The notes: generated by a model not told the origin, from the letters alone. 64,000 nt of DNA from Saprospiraceae bacterium (GCA_020627535.1 JAHDGU010000007.1:166573-230572), one strand, 5' to 3'. Numbered from the stretch's first letter, positions 10,562-19,331 are shown. Numbers and translations: made by a program.

Positions 10562-11158
10562 TTAGCCCGATAAGGCTTGCAGCGCCTTTCGAATCAATTC
10601 TTCAACACCCATTTCTTGGTTTGATTCTTTAAGAATCTTACTCACCGCCTTGGCAGCATCATTTCGCCCAAATCCCAGACTAGCCAGTGCACTGATGGCC
10701 TCCTGCCGATCTGGATTGGTTGATGAGCCTACGACCGAGGTTGCTAAAACGCCACCGAGCTTCGAAATCTTGTCTTTGAGCTCGATTATTATTCTTTTCG
10801 CCGTCTTGGGACCAATGCCTTTGATCCTTTTGAAAGCAAATTCATCCTCATTGACGATCGCAGAGCTCAGCTCAGCGCTTGTCATCGAACTCAGCGCAAT
10901 CCGAGCTGTACTAGGTCCGATGCCAGACACGGAGATCAACAGCCGAAAAAGCTCTCTCTCGTCCTTGGTGTAGAAGCCATACAGCGTATGACTATCTTCC
11001 TTGATACTTACATGAGTGTATAACTTGAGTTGCTTCGCAGCCGCGATCTGCTCGTGAGTCTGTAGCGAAATGTGCAAGATGTATCCCAGCCCTCCGATAT
11101 CGATGACCACATGATCTGCAAACAGCTCTGTGATTTTCCCTTGTACGTATTCTATCAT
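10562..11158 (-). CDS. ruvA: Holliday junction branch migration protein RuvA
   Basis: RuvA binds Holliday junctions as a tetramer and loads the RuvB motor during recombination repair. The frame is open to 11185, but MIEYVQGKITE at 11158 is the standard start (198 aa, normal length). Residues 1-62 are the OB-fold domain. Two helix-hairpin-helix motifs follow (SVSGIGPSTARI and IKGIGPKTAKRI), then a linker and the C-terminal three-helix domain III (EAISALASLGFGRNDAAKAV) that contacts RuvB. It is divergent from purD with 69 bp between start codons, and a TAACTTTG -7 element lies only ten bases before the start, implying a very short or absent 5' leader. sprA lies downstream; ruvA-sprA proximity is frequent in Bacteroidota. 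Confidence 0.96.
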   Translation of the reverse strand: MIEYVQGKITELFADHVVIDIGGLGYILHISLQTHEQIAAAKQLKLYTHVSIKEDSHTLYGFYTKDERELFRLLISVSGIGPSTARIALSSMTSAELSSAIVNEDEFAFKRIKGIGPKTAKRIIIELKDKISKLGGVLATSVVGSSTNPDRQEAISALASLGFGRNDAAKAVSKILKESNQEMGVEELIRKALQALSG

Positions 11159-11167
11159 TAGCAGCGA

Positions 11168-11175
11168 CAAAGTTA
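11168..11175 (-). promoter_or_regulatory. candidate -7 promoter element for ruvA
   Basis: On the minus strand this reads TAACTTTG, an exact match to the Bacteroidota -7 consensus TAnnTTTG. It ends ten bases before the ruvA ATG. No clear -33 TTG is seen, so this is a moderate call. Confidence 0.45.
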
Positions 11176-11195
11176 GCGAGCTCAAAGCTCTCTGC

Positions 11196-11203
11196 TACCT
11201 TTG
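11196..11203 (+). promoter_or_regulatory. candidate -7 promoter element for purD
   Basis: TACCTTTG, an exact match to TAnnTTTG, located 24 bases before the purD ATG at 11228. Together with the ruvA element on the other strand it makes a compact divergent promoter pair. The -33 element is weak. Confidence 0.5.
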
Positions 11204-11227
11204 TGGCGCTCAACAAATGACGTCAAC

Positions 11228-12496
11228 ATGAATGTACTCATCTTGGGATCTGGTGGTCGAGAACATGCACTCAGTTGGAAAATCGCCCAAAGCCCAGATC
11301 TCACCCATCTCTATATCGCACCAGGCAATGCCGGGACCCAGCAAGTTGGCACCAATGTAGCCATGGATATCAGCGACTTTGGTCAAATCAGTGACTTTGT
11401 CAGCGAGCAACAGATACATCTGCTGATTGTCGGGCCTGAGCAGCCATTGGTGGATGGTATTTGGGATTATTTTCGATCTCATGATGAGCATAAAGATCTC
11501 ATCGTGATAGGGCCAAGTCAAGCTGCTGCTAGACTCGAAGGTAGCAAGGACTTCGCCAAGCAATTTATGCAGCGGTATGACATACCCACTGCAGCATACA
11601 GGAGTTTTGGCGAAAGCCAGCACCAGGAGGCTCTCGACTATCTCGACACACAGCAGGCACCCATCGTCCTCAAGGCAGATGGTCTTGCTGCAGGCAAAGG
11701 AGTCATCATCAGTCAGAGTATCCCAGAAGCAAAAAAATCGATTGCGGATATGTTGGGAGGCCAGTTTGGCCAAGCTAGCAAGACAGTCGTCATCGAAGAA
11801 TTTCTTGAGGGCATCGAGTTCTCAGTATTCGTACTGACCGATGGAAAAGACTATAAGCTCCTCCCCATTGCCAAGGACTACAAGCGCATCGGAGAAGGAG
11901 ATACTGGTCTCAATACTGGCGGCATGGGCTCAATCAGTCCTGTACCATTTGTGGGAGAAGAGCTCATGGAAAAAGTCAAATCTCGCATCATCGAACCGAC
12001 AATAAGAGGTCTACAAGCCGACAGATTAGACTATCACGGATTTGTCTTTTTTGGTCTCATCGCTGTGGAAGGTGAGCCCTATGTCATAGAGTACAACTGT
12101 CGCATGGGAGATCCAGAGACCGAGTCTGTCATACCTCGGATTCAGAATGACTTACTCGATGTACTGGCCAAGCTCTACAGCACAGATTTTAAGCATACAG
12201 AGATAAAACATGACCCTCGGACTGCAGCTTGCGTGATGATGGTCAGTGGTGGATATCCACAGGCATACGAAAAAGGTAAGCTCATCTCGGGTCTTGAGCA
12301 TGGAGGCGAGAGCTTACTCTTCCATGCGGGCACCAAGTCCGAGCACGGTCAAGTCATGACCAATGGTGGCAGGGTCATAGCTATCACGAGCATCACTGAT
12401 GACATGAAGTCTGCCCTTGATGCTTCTTACGCTGTCGCGAAAATGATCGACTTCGATGGTAAATATTATCGACGAGACATAGGATTTGATCTTTAA
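11228..12496 (+). CDS. purD: phosphoribosylamine-glycine ligase
   Basis: PurD makes glycinamide ribonucleotide from phosphoribosylamine, glycine and ATP, the second step of purine synthesis, in the cytoplasm. The frame opens at 11201, but MNVLILGSGGREHALSW at 11228 is the canonical start (422 aa, usual length). Family motifs are in order: the N-terminal GSGGREHAL nucleotide-type loop, the ATP-grasp segment LKADGLAAGKGV, EEFLEGIEFSVF, the NTGGMGSISPVPF motif, and NCRMGDPETE with metal-binding residues. The C-terminal domain is complete. It starts a plus-strand run with murF-alr nine bases downstream, probably co-transcribed from the TACCTTTG promoter at 11196, though purine and cell-wall genes share no obvious function. 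Confidence 0.96.
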   Translation: MNVLILGSGGREHALSWKIAQSPDLTHLYIAPGNAGTQQVGTNVAMDISDFGQISDFVSEQQIHLLIVGPEQPLVDGIWDYFRSHDEHKDLIVIGPSQAAARLEGSKDFAKQFMQRYDIPTAAYRSFGESQHQEALDYLDTQQAPIVLKADGLAAGKGVIISQSIPEAKKSIADMLGGQFGQASKTVVIEEFLEGIEFSVFVLTDGKDYKLLPIAKDYKRIGEGDTGLNTGGMGSISPVPFVGEELMEKVKSRIIEPTIRGLQADRLDYHGFVFFGLIAVEGEPYVIEYNCRMGDPETESVIPRIQNDLLDVLAKLYSTDFKHTEIKHDPRTAACVMMVSGGYPQAYEKGKLISGLEHGGESLLFHAGTKSEHGQVMTNGGRVIAITSITDDMKSALDASYAVAKMIDFDGKYYRRDIGFDL

Positions 12497-12505
12497 TATC
12501 TCCTT

Positions 12506-14953
12506 GTGAACTACAGCATCCGTGAACTGAGTCAGATATGGCAAGTGCCACATAGATCCGGCGAGCAGGATGCTAAGCTTGTCGTCAATCATATTTGCTA
12601 TGATACGCGGATGGTACTGCGTGCCAGAGACAGTTTATTTATCGCCCTTTCGGGCAAAAGAGCCGATGGCCATGACTACCTGCAGGAAGCATATGACATA
12701 GGGATCAGAGTATTCTTGATCGACGACAGCTCGCGAGTCACGACGATGGAAGACTGGGCAGAAGAGGTGGTCATCTTTCTGGTCAAGGAGACTCTAGCTG
12801 CCTTACAAAAACTTGCACAGCATCAACGCGCTCGACATGGTCTGACTGTGGTGGGTATCACGGGAAGCAATGGCAAGACAATTGTCAAGGAGTGGCTAGG
12901 ATCGCTACTCACCAGCAAGTATCAAGTATGCAAGAGTCCTCAGAGCTTCAATAGTCAGCTAGGCGTAGCGCTATCTGTACTTCAGATCAGTGAAGCTGAT
13001 GACATTGGCCTCCTTGAAGCCGGAATATCCCAGCCTGGAGAAATGGCCAAGCTACAGCAGATGATACAACCACAACTGGGTATCCTGACCAATATCGGGG
13101 ACGCTCATGACGCAGGCTTCGAATCTAGGAGGCAAAAGCTCCAAGAGAAGCTGATGCTTTTTGGTCCAGAGACCAAGGTCATCTACTGTAGAGACCATGA
13201 GATCATACATCAAGAGATCTCTATAGGGCTTCGACCAAATGTCTCTTGGAGTCTCATAGATCAAGAAGCAGACTACAGATTTTCAGTAAGAGGAAAAGAT
13301 CTCAATCTCTCACTCAAGGACCAGAGCTATCGATTTGAGCTCAGCGCGGGGGATCAAATGACTCTTGAAAATGCTTGTCATGCCATCGTCACCGCGATTG
13401 AGTTGGGTCTCGAGCCAGCCGACCTACAAGATTCTACAAGATTGTTGCGACCCTTGCGATGGCGCACCAGCATACACCAAGGACCAAGGGGCAATGTGCT
13501 CATTAATGATAGCTACAACCACGACATCACAGGCCTAGAACAAGCCCTATCTGTGCTCAAAGCGCATGGATCACACAGAAACAAGGTAGCGATCATCGCT
13601 GCTCCAAGCCAAAGCCATGATGCGAAACATGATGTACTGATAGAACTGCTGGAATCAGCAGCCCTTGATGAATTGATCATTGTATCTCCTGATCCAGATC
13701 TGATCAACAGATTGAGCGCATCATCGGTCAGATTCGTCGCTCTGTCAGATATAGAGCCTACTCGGAAGTACATACTCCAAGCAGCTTGGAGTCATACTGC
13801 CATTCTCTTTAAGGGTCCTCGGGCCCTTGGACTAGAAAGACTGGCCACTGCCCTTGAGAATCAGTCACATCGCACTAGGCTCCACATCGATCTCGCAGCA
13901 GTCACGCACAATCTCAGACTGATCACGCACAATCTGCCAGCAAGTACCAAGATACTCTGTATGGTAAAGGCCGCATCATACGGTACAGGGGACGAACTTG
14001 TGCGACATCTCGCCACACTAGGCGTAGATATGCTCGGAGTCGCATTTATTGATGAGGCAGTGAACATCAGGCAAGCGGGTATCGATCTGCCAATTTTGGT
14101 CATGCACAGTGATGTGACTCAGCTGGCACTTGCTATGAAGTATCAACTCGAACTTCAGATCAATGGCATCTCACAGCTCCAAGACTGCTGCGACCATCCT
14201 CTTGCAGATGGTCTCCGGATACAGATCAACATCAATACAGGCATGAATCGACTTGGGTTAAATCCCAATCAAATCGACGAAGCCCTGGAGATCATCAGCA
14301 AAAGTCGCTGCGAACTGAAGGGCGTGATGAGTCATCTGGCGACAGCAGATAGCGACGCCCATGAGACTCAGACTCTCGAGCAGCTTGCGCTCTTCTCCGA
14401 GCTCAAAGATCATTTTGCCGAAAGGCAGCAAGAACAGATCGACTATCATGTGCTCAATAGTCATGGCACCCTGAAGTATCCTCGACATGCGCATGATATG
14501 GTCCGAATCGGCATCGCCATGTATGGTGTAGGCATCCCAGAGACCCATGAGTGGAGAGCAGCCCATGAACTCAGAGCTCAAGTGGTGGATATCAGATCTG
14601 TCCCAGCAGGTCAGGGTATCGGCTACGGGCATAGCTATGTTGCCAGTCAGAATATCAAGGTAGCGACTATCTCATGTGGCTATGCAGACGGGTTGCCTCG
14701 TATACTATCTGGTCGAGCTTTCTCGTTTGTGCATCCAAGCGGGAAGCTGCCACTCATCGGGAAGATTTGCATGGACTTTTGCATGGTAGATGCCACTGCG
14801 ATTCCAGAGCTCTCACTGGGGGATGAAGTTGTTATTTTTGGCCCTTCAAATCCCTTGAGCGATCTATGTCTCAAAGCAGAGACAATTCCATATGAAATAC
14901 TGGCACAGATTCCACAGCGTGTACAAAGGATATATCATTATGACAGCAAATAA
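12506..14953 (+). CDS. bifunctional MurF ligase / alanine racemase fusion
   Basis: An 815-aa fusion of UDP-MurNAc-tripeptide:D-Ala-D-Ala ligase (MurF) and alanine racemase (Alr), an arrangement typical of Bacteroidota. It links production of D-Ala to its use in peptidoglycan precursor synthesis. The GTG start at 12506 gives MNYSIRELSQIW. The MurF half (about 1-450) has the ATP loop GITGSNGKTIVKEW near residue 117 and the NDSYNHD motif of Mur ligases. The Alr half (about 455-815) has the PLP lysine in the segment ILCMVKAASYGTG near residue 487 (A-S replaces the more usual A-N after the lysine), the RIGIAMYG motif and the GIGYGHSY segment with the expected catalytic tyrosine near residue 705. 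The gene overlaps the next one by 14 bases. Both domains appear intact. Confidence 0.95.
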   Translation: MNYSIRELSQIWQVPHRSGEQDAKLVVNHICYDTRMVLRARDSLFIALSGKRADGHDYLQEAYDIGIRVFLIDDSSRVTTMEDWAEEVVIFLVKETLAALQKLAQHQRARHGLTVVGITGSNGKTIVKEWLGSLLTSKYQVCKSPQSFNSQLGVALSVLQISEADDIGLLEAGISQPGEMAKLQQMIQPQLGILTNIGDAHDAGFESRRQKLQEKLMLFGPETKVIYCRDHEIIHQEISIGLRPNVSWSLIDQEADYRFSVRGKDLNLSLKDQSYRFELSAGDQMTLENACHAIVTAIELGLEPADLQDSTRLLRPLRWRTSIHQGPRGNVLINDSYNHDITGLEQALSVLKAHGSHRNKVAIIAAPSQSHDAKHDVLIELLESAALDELIIVSPDPDLINRLSASSVRFVALSDIEPTRKYILQAAWSHTAILFKGPRALGLERLATALENQSHRTRLHIDLAAVTHNLRLITHNLPASTKILCMVKAASYGTGDELVRHLATLGVDMLGVAFIDEAVNIRQAGIDLPILVMHSDVTQLALAMKYQLELQINGISQLQDCCDHPLADGLRIQININTGMNRLGLNPNQIDEALEIISKSRCELKGVMSHLATADSDAHETQTLEQLALFSELKDHFAERQQEQIDYHVLNSHGTLKYPRHAHDMVRIGIAMYGVGIPETHEWRAAHELRAQVVDIRSVPAGQGIGYGHSYVASQNIKVATISCGYADGLPRILSGRAFSFVHPSGKLPLIGKICMDFCMVDATAIPELSLGDEVVIFGPSNPLSDLCLKAETIPYEILAQIPQRVQRIYHYDSK

Positions 14954-16901
14954 ATCGACACTATTGACAGCTCTTCTGATGCTGTTCATCAGCTTAGGGC
15001 TTGGCGCTCAAGATGAGGACCCTGTCCTCTTCACTGTAGATGGCAATGATGTCCATGTCTCCGAGTTTCGCTACATCTACGAGAAAAATAATGCCGCAGA
15101 TGCCGACTACAGTCGAGAGTCTCTCGAGGAGTACTACGGGCTATATCGCAATTTCAAACTCAAAGTAGCAAGAGCCAAAGAGCTTGAAATGGATGAGCGA
15201 CAAGATCTACGCAAAGAACTTGCAGGATATCGTCGACAGCTGGCAGATCAGTATCTCGTAGACCGTAAGGTCATGGATGACTTAGTGCAGGAAGCATATC
15301 AGAGATCGCAAAAAGACCGTGAGGTCGCCCATATCCTCATCCGGCAACCGGCCAATCAACTTGACGAGGCGGGCAAGGAACTGGCGCTGCGCAGAGCAAA
15401 AGAAGTATATCAAAGACTGAAAAATGGTGAGACCTGGGATGCCATGGTAGAGCAGTATACAGAAGATGATAATAGCAAGGCTATGACTGGCTATCTGGGA
15501 TGGTTCACGTCCATGATGCCCGCTGGCTTCTATGAGCTCGAGACGGCCATCTACGACACACCTATCGGCAGTGTCTCAGAACCTGTCTCATCCAATCTCG
15601 GATACCACATCGTCAAAGTACTCCAAGCGCGACCTGCTCGTGGAAGCGTAGAAGCAGCGCACATCCTGATCAAAAATCAAAAAGACAATAGGGCTGTCAA
15701 GCTATTGGCAGACAGTATCTATGCTCAGCTCCAGTCTGGAGCGGACTTCGGTTCTCTCGCCAAGCAGTATAGCGCAGATAAAAACTCTGCGCGCAATGGT
15801 GGTCGTATTGGCTTCGTACAGATCAATCAGTATGAGTCCAGCTTCGAAGATGCTGTGTTTGCTCTGGAAAATGATGGAGACTATTCTAAGCCCGTCAAGA
15901 CAACAGCTGGATTTCACATCATACAGCGTCTGAGTCGACGAGACATCAGTGATTTTGCACGTGCTGAGCGCAGGTTCAAATCGCAGATGACTCGAGATCC
16001 TCGCGTACAGATTGCCAAGGCAGCTATGATCGAAGACATCAAAGCCAACTCTGGCTACAAGGAGCACCTGCCAGTCATCAGTGCCTACAAAGTGAGTCTC
16101 AAAGATGACTTCCTCTCCTACGAGTGGAAAGCTCCGGACATGAAAAAAAAGAAGGTCCTAAGCTTCAATCGAGGATTCAAATACACGACTGAAGATCTCA
16201 GCAAGTATCTCAAATCCAACATCAGAGATCGCATACGCCTCAGAGATCGCGTGACGCCTCAAGAAGCATTTGATGAGCTATGGAAAAAATTTAGCGATGA
16301 GATGGTCGCCAAGTATGAAGAGGCCAATCTTGAGGAAAAGTATCCAGACTTCAAGAATCTCATGAGGGAATACTCAGAAGGAATCTTGCTCTTTGAAGTC
16401 ACCAAAGAGAATGTCTGGGACAAAGCGAGTCAAGACACCGTAGGCTTGAAAAACTACTTCCGTCAAAATCGAGAGAAGTATCAGTGGGGACCACGAGCAA
16501 GATTACATCTTATCAGCGTCAATACAGCAGAAGCAAAGACTGCCAAGAAGATCAAGAAGCTTGTCAGCAAAAAAAGCCTGGAAGATGTAGTCAGCAAATA
16601 CAACAAAGACTCAGAGCTGATCACCTATCGCAAAAAGATCCTCGAGAAGGAGGATCTACCAGAAGGCTTGAGCTACGAACGAAATGCCGTCTCAGAACTA
16701 TTGATGACGGAGGACAAAAAAGGGCACGAATTCTGGAAAGTCGATGCTCTGCTACCCTCTGCGCCAAAGTCACTCAATGATTCTCGTGGATTTGTCATCG
16801 CTGATTACCAGACCGTACTCGAAGAAGAGTGGATTGCAGAGCTCAAATCTCGATATGAGGTCGTCCGTGACGAAAAAGTCTTTGAGTCTCTGATCAAATG
16901 A
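14940..16901 (+). CDS. periplasmic parvulin-type peptidyl-prolyl isomerase with two PPIC domains
   Basis: Predicted periplasmic folding factor. The frame opens at 14892 but the ATG at 14940 (MTANKSTLLTALLMLF) starts a typical signal peptide ending near GAQ, giving 653 aa. After an N-terminal SurA-like helical region, two parvulin domains are visible, each opening with an AHILI motif (EVAHILIRQP near residue 122 and EAAHILIKNQ near 235) and closing with GYHIVKVL or GFHIIQRL. The C-terminal third is Lys/Glu-rich and may hold a further degenerate domain. It overlaps murF-alr upstream, and its stop overlaps the start of the next lipoprotein gene (ATGA), so the three folding genes form one operon. 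Role in outer-membrane protein biogenesis is inferred from the family and the SurA-like neighbour. Confidence 0.9.
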   Translation: MTANKSTLLTALLMLFISLGLGAQDEDPVLFTVDGNDVHVSEFRYIYEKNNAADADYSRESLEEYYGLYRNFKLKVARAKELEMDERQDLRKELAGYRRQLADQYLVDRKVMDDLVQEAYQRSQKDREVAHILIRQPANQLDEAGKELALRRAKEVYQRLKNGETWDAMVEQYTEDDNSKAMTGYLGWFTSMMPAGFYELETAIYDTPIGSVSEPVSSNLGYHIVKVLQARPARGSVEAAHILIKNQKDNRAVKLLADSIYAQLQSGADFGSLAKQYSADKNSARNGGRIGFVQINQYESSFEDAVFALENDGDYSKPVKTTAGFHIIQRLSRRDISDFARAERRFKSQMTRDPRVQIAKAAMIEDIKANSGYKEHLPVISAYKVSLKDDFLSYEWKAPDMKKKKVLSFNRGFKYTTEDLSKYLKSNIRDRIRLRDRVTPQEAFDELWKKFSDEMVAKYEEANLEEKYPDFKNLMREYSEGILLFEVTKENVWDKASQDTVGLKNYFRQNREKYQWGPRARLHLISVNTAEAKTAKKIKKLVSKKSLEDVVSKYNKDSELITYRKKILEKEDLPEGLSYERNAVSELLMTEDKKGHEFWKVDALLPSAPKSLNDSRGFVIADYQTVLEEEWIAELKSRYEVVRDEKVFESLIK

Positions 16902-17731
16902 CCAGACTCCTCCTCATAGGCTTTGCTGTCACACTACTCCTATCGTCTTGTGAGCTTTTTCAAAGGGAACAAAAAGATCAAGGAGACAGCATCTTGTGCG
17001 AGGTCTATGATCAGGCACTGATGTATAGCGAGGTCAGTCCTCTCATCCCGCCAGGTAGTAGCAAAAATGATAGCATCCTATTCGTTAAGTCTTATGTAGA
17101 TAGATGGATCAAAGATGCTTTGCTTTTGAGGCAGGCTGAGCTCAGTGTATCCTCGGATCTTGACATCGAGGAGATGGTTGATGACTATAGAGCGAGCCTC
17201 TTGCTTGTCAATTTTGAGCGACAGCTCTTCTCAGATGCTCTTGAAGGAGATATATCGGAGCAGGAGACACTGGACTACTATAATAGCCACCTTGATGACT
17301 TCAAGCTAGGACAGAGTATTGCCAAGCTGTGCTTATACAAACCGGCCAAGAAGGATAGCAAATCCAAGAGGCTCTGGGAAAGAGCTGGTGATGAAGGATA
17401 TGATCTTTTGGCGGAAGCCTGTAAAGAAGAAGATGCATACTGCTTCCTAGACTCTACGATCTGGCTGCCATATGATGAGATCAATTCACTGCTACCAGAA
17501 GAAGAGGAATCCGACGACTGGCTGCGAGACGGCGAGATCAATCGGAGAGATGTCCACCTCCATATCTTTGCACTCCACAGGCAGACGGAACTGGCACCAC
17601 TAGACTATGTTGTAGAAGAAGTGCGACGGAGTCTGCTTCACGAAAAACGCTCGCAGCTCATCCAGCAGAAGCGCAATGAATTGTACGAAAAAGAGTTAGA
17701 TAAGACGAATGTCAAAAACTATGTTCAATAA
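16898..17731 (+). CDS. SurA-associated lipoprotein, parvulin-like without clear isomerase domain
   Basis: A 277-aa lipoprotein: MTRLLLIGFAVTLLLSSC gives a lipobox with Cys18. No AHILI/PPIC signature is seen. The sequence is acidic and helical, with the layout of a SurA N-terminal chaperone segment (RWIKDALLLRQAEL near residue 70) and a charged C-terminal helix. Its position between two parvulins, with an ATGA overlap upstream and an overlap of 11-23 bases downstream, strongly suggests a shared complex or pathway for outer-membrane protein folding. I recall the same gene order, with an uncharacterised middle gene, in other Bacteroidota. It may be a parvulin that has lost the catalytic domain, acting as a chaperone only; this is inference. 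Confidence 0.75.
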   Translation: MTRLLLIGFAVTLLLSSCELFQREQKDQGDSILCEVYDQALMYSEVSPLIPPGSSKNDSILFVKSYVDRWIKDALLLRQAELSVSSDLDIEEMVDDYRASLLLVNFERQLFSDALEGDISEQETLDYYNSHLDDFKLGQSIAKLCLYKPAKKDSKSKRLWERAGDEGYDLLAEACKEEDAYCFLDSTIWLPYDEINSLLPEEEESDDWLRDGEINRRDVHLHIFALHRQTELAPLDYVVEEVRRSLLHEKRSQLIQQKRNELYEKELDKTNVKNYVQ

Positions 17732-19088
17732 GATACTGCTCAGCTTCATGATCCTGTGCTTTGCACTGTCAACATCGCTAGAGGCCCAGCGTCGCATCGT
17801 GGATAAGATCGTAGGCCAAGTAGGGAATCAGATCGTGCTGCTCTCAGAGCTCGAGTCTCAGTACCAGTATGAGCAGAGCAAATCCGCAAGCGCAGGGCAA
17901 GAAGTGCGCTGTGCTATCCTGGAAGGCCTGCTTGTAGAAAAACTTCTCCTTGTGCATGCGGAGCTTGATAGTGTCGTCGTCACAGATGATCAGGTTGAGG
18001 CCCAGCTTGATGCCAGGATGAATCAGATCCTCATGATGATGAACAATGACGAGGACAGATTGCAGCAATTCTATGGTCAGAGTCGCGCCCAACTCAAGAA
18101 TCGGGTTCGTCAAGACATGAAGGAGCGACTCATGATACAAACCAAACAATCTGATGTCGTCCAAAACGTGGATATCACTCCCAATGAGGTGATTGAAATG
18201 TTCAATGCCATTCCAGTTGACAGTCTTCCCTTATTTGACAGTGAAGTAGAGATTGCTGAAATCATCATTAGCCCTACGAGCAATGAAGAAGAAAAGGCCA
18301 AGGCAAAAGCAAAACTGCAGGGACTCAAAGAGAGAATCGAAGCTGGAGAAGACTTTGCTGAGGTTGCTCGTATCTACTCAGATGACGTCGGAAGTGCTCG
18401 GCAAGGAGGAGATCTCGGCATGGTCGGTAGAGGTATCCTTGTACCAGAGTTTGAGGCAGCATCATTTGCACTCGAGCCCATGGAGATCTCTCCCATCGTC
18501 GAAAGCATGTTTGGCTTTCACCTCATCCAGCTCATCGAGCGCCGTGGTAATAACTATAGGGCGCGTCATATTCTCATCAAACCAGAGATCACATCAGCAG
18601 ATCTAGAGCTCGCCAAAAGTAAACTGCTGGAAGCGAGACAACAGATCATGATAGACTCACTAAGCTTCGCAGAGGCTACAAAGAAGTATGGTGACTCGGA
18701 AGCAGAAAGTTATAACAATGGTGGCCGCGTGAGAAACCCGCGTACAGGCAATACATTCTTCCAAGTAGATGAATTTCAAGAACCGGATATCTACTTCGCT
18801 ATCGACTCCATGGAAGTTGGTCAGATATCCGCTCCCATTGAGTTCCGTCAGATGACAGGTGAGAGATTTTATCGCATCATTCAGCTACAAAGCAAAACAG
18901 ACCCGCATAGAGCAAGTCTCAAGCAGGACTACTCCAAGATACTCGAGATCGCAAAATCTCAAAAGAACAATGAGGCGCTAGCAGAGTGGATCAAGGAGAA
19001 AATTGATGTGACGTACATCAAGATGGATCCAGAGTTTTATGGCTGTCCCAATTTTGCCAACTGGAACCTCGAAGAGATCAGACCTTAG
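17709..19088 (+). CDS. surA: SurA-like periplasmic peptidyl-prolyl isomerase
   Basis: A 459-aa chaperone/isomerase for outer-membrane proteins. The start at 17709 gives MSKTMFNKILLSFMILC; an ATG at 17721 (MFNKILL) is an equally good start and would shorten the overlap with the upstream gene from 23 to 11 bases. The signal peptide ends near EAQ. The SurA N-terminal signature VDKIVGQVGNQIVLLSELE is at about residues 31-49, exactly as in E. coli SurA family proteins. Two parvulin domains follow: one from EVEIAEIIISP to GFHLIQLIE with the GGDLGMVGRG motif, and one from RARHILIKPE with GGRVRNPRTG. Length and domain order match SurA. It is the last gene of the run that starts at purD. Confidence 0.92.
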   Translation: MSKTMFNKILLSFMILCFALSTSLEAQRRIVDKIVGQVGNQIVLLSELESQYQYEQSKSASAGQEVRCAILEGLLVEKLLLVHAELDSVVVTDDQVEAQLDARMNQILMMMNNDEDRLQQFYGQSRAQLKNRVRQDMKERLMIQTKQSDVVQNVDITPNEVIEMFNAIPVDSLPLFDSEVEIAEIIISPTSNEEEKAKAKAKLQGLKERIEAGEDFAEVARIYSDDVGSARQGGDLGMVGRGILVPEFEAASFALEPMEISPIVESMFGFHLIQLIERRGNNYRARHILIKPEITSADLELAKSKLLEARQQIMIDSLSFAEATKKYGDSEAESYNNGGRVRNPRTGNTFFQVDEFQEPDIYFAIDSMEVGQISAPIEFRQMTGERFYRIIQLQSKTDPHRASLKQDYSKILEIAKSQKNNEALAEWIKEKIDVTYIKMDPEFYGCPNFANWNLEEIRP

Positions 19089-19154
19089 CACGTATCTCTG
19101 TTGATGGATGAAGGTCTGTCGTCTTTCGTATCTGAATCTGAATGTAAAAGGAAA

Positions 19155-19177
19155 GGCTAGTGGCTAGTGGCTAGTGG
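19155..19177. repeat. three tandem copies of GGCTAGT
   Basis: The heptamer GGCTAGT is repeated three times exactly in the intergenic region after surA, followed by GG. It is a simple short tandem repeat with no assigned role and may vary in copy number between strains. Confidence 0.8.
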
Positions 19178-19185
19178 AAAAAAAG

Positions 19186-19215
19186 GAGGTCGATCATCCC
19201 TGAACGATCGACCTC
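19186..19215 (-). terminator. 10-bp stem-loop with T-run on the minus strand
   Basis: GAGGTCGATC and its exact reverse complement GATCGACCTC flank a 10-base loop. The A-run at about 19178-19184 becomes a T-run after the hairpin when read on the minus strand, so the structure looks like an intrinsic terminator for that strand. It is 97 bases past the surA stop. No minus-strand gene lies just upstream of it, so it may instead be a plus-strand 3' hairpin without a T tail, or it may stop antisense transcripts. Confidence 0.45.
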
Positions 19216-19279
19216 ACGCCCAAACTTAATTCGCCTACATCTATAGAGGCACAAACCGTGCCAAGTCTGCAGACTTGCT

Positions 19280-19304
19280 TGTCAGAAAATTTGACAAAAT
19301 GTCA
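19280..19304. promoter_or_regulatory. TGTCA/TGACA inverted repeats upstream of htpG
   Basis: Three half-sites occur in 25 bp: TGTCA (19280), TGACA (19292) and TGTCA (19300). The last two form the perfect 13-bp palindrome TGACAAAATGTCA, 13 bases upstream of the sigma-54-like element. It looks like a regulator-binding site for htpG; the binding protein is unknown. Confidence 0.5.
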
Positions 19305-19316
19305 TCTTTCCCCTGA

Positions 19317-19331
19317 TGGCACGGGCTTTGA
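19317..19331 (+). promoter_or_regulatory. sigma-54-like -24/-12 promoter of htpG
   Basis: TGGCACGGGCTTTGA matches the sigma-54 consensus TGGCACG-N4-TTGC(A/T), including the GG at -24 and the TTG of the -12 box with correct spacing; only the final C is replaced by A. Predicted start of transcription is near 19342, about 20 bases before the htpG ATG. Confidence 0.5.

Noticed and set aside
11210..11773. 187-aa minus-strand frame
   Set aside because: Antisense to purD, whose motifs and length are complete; composition is that of a mirror frame.
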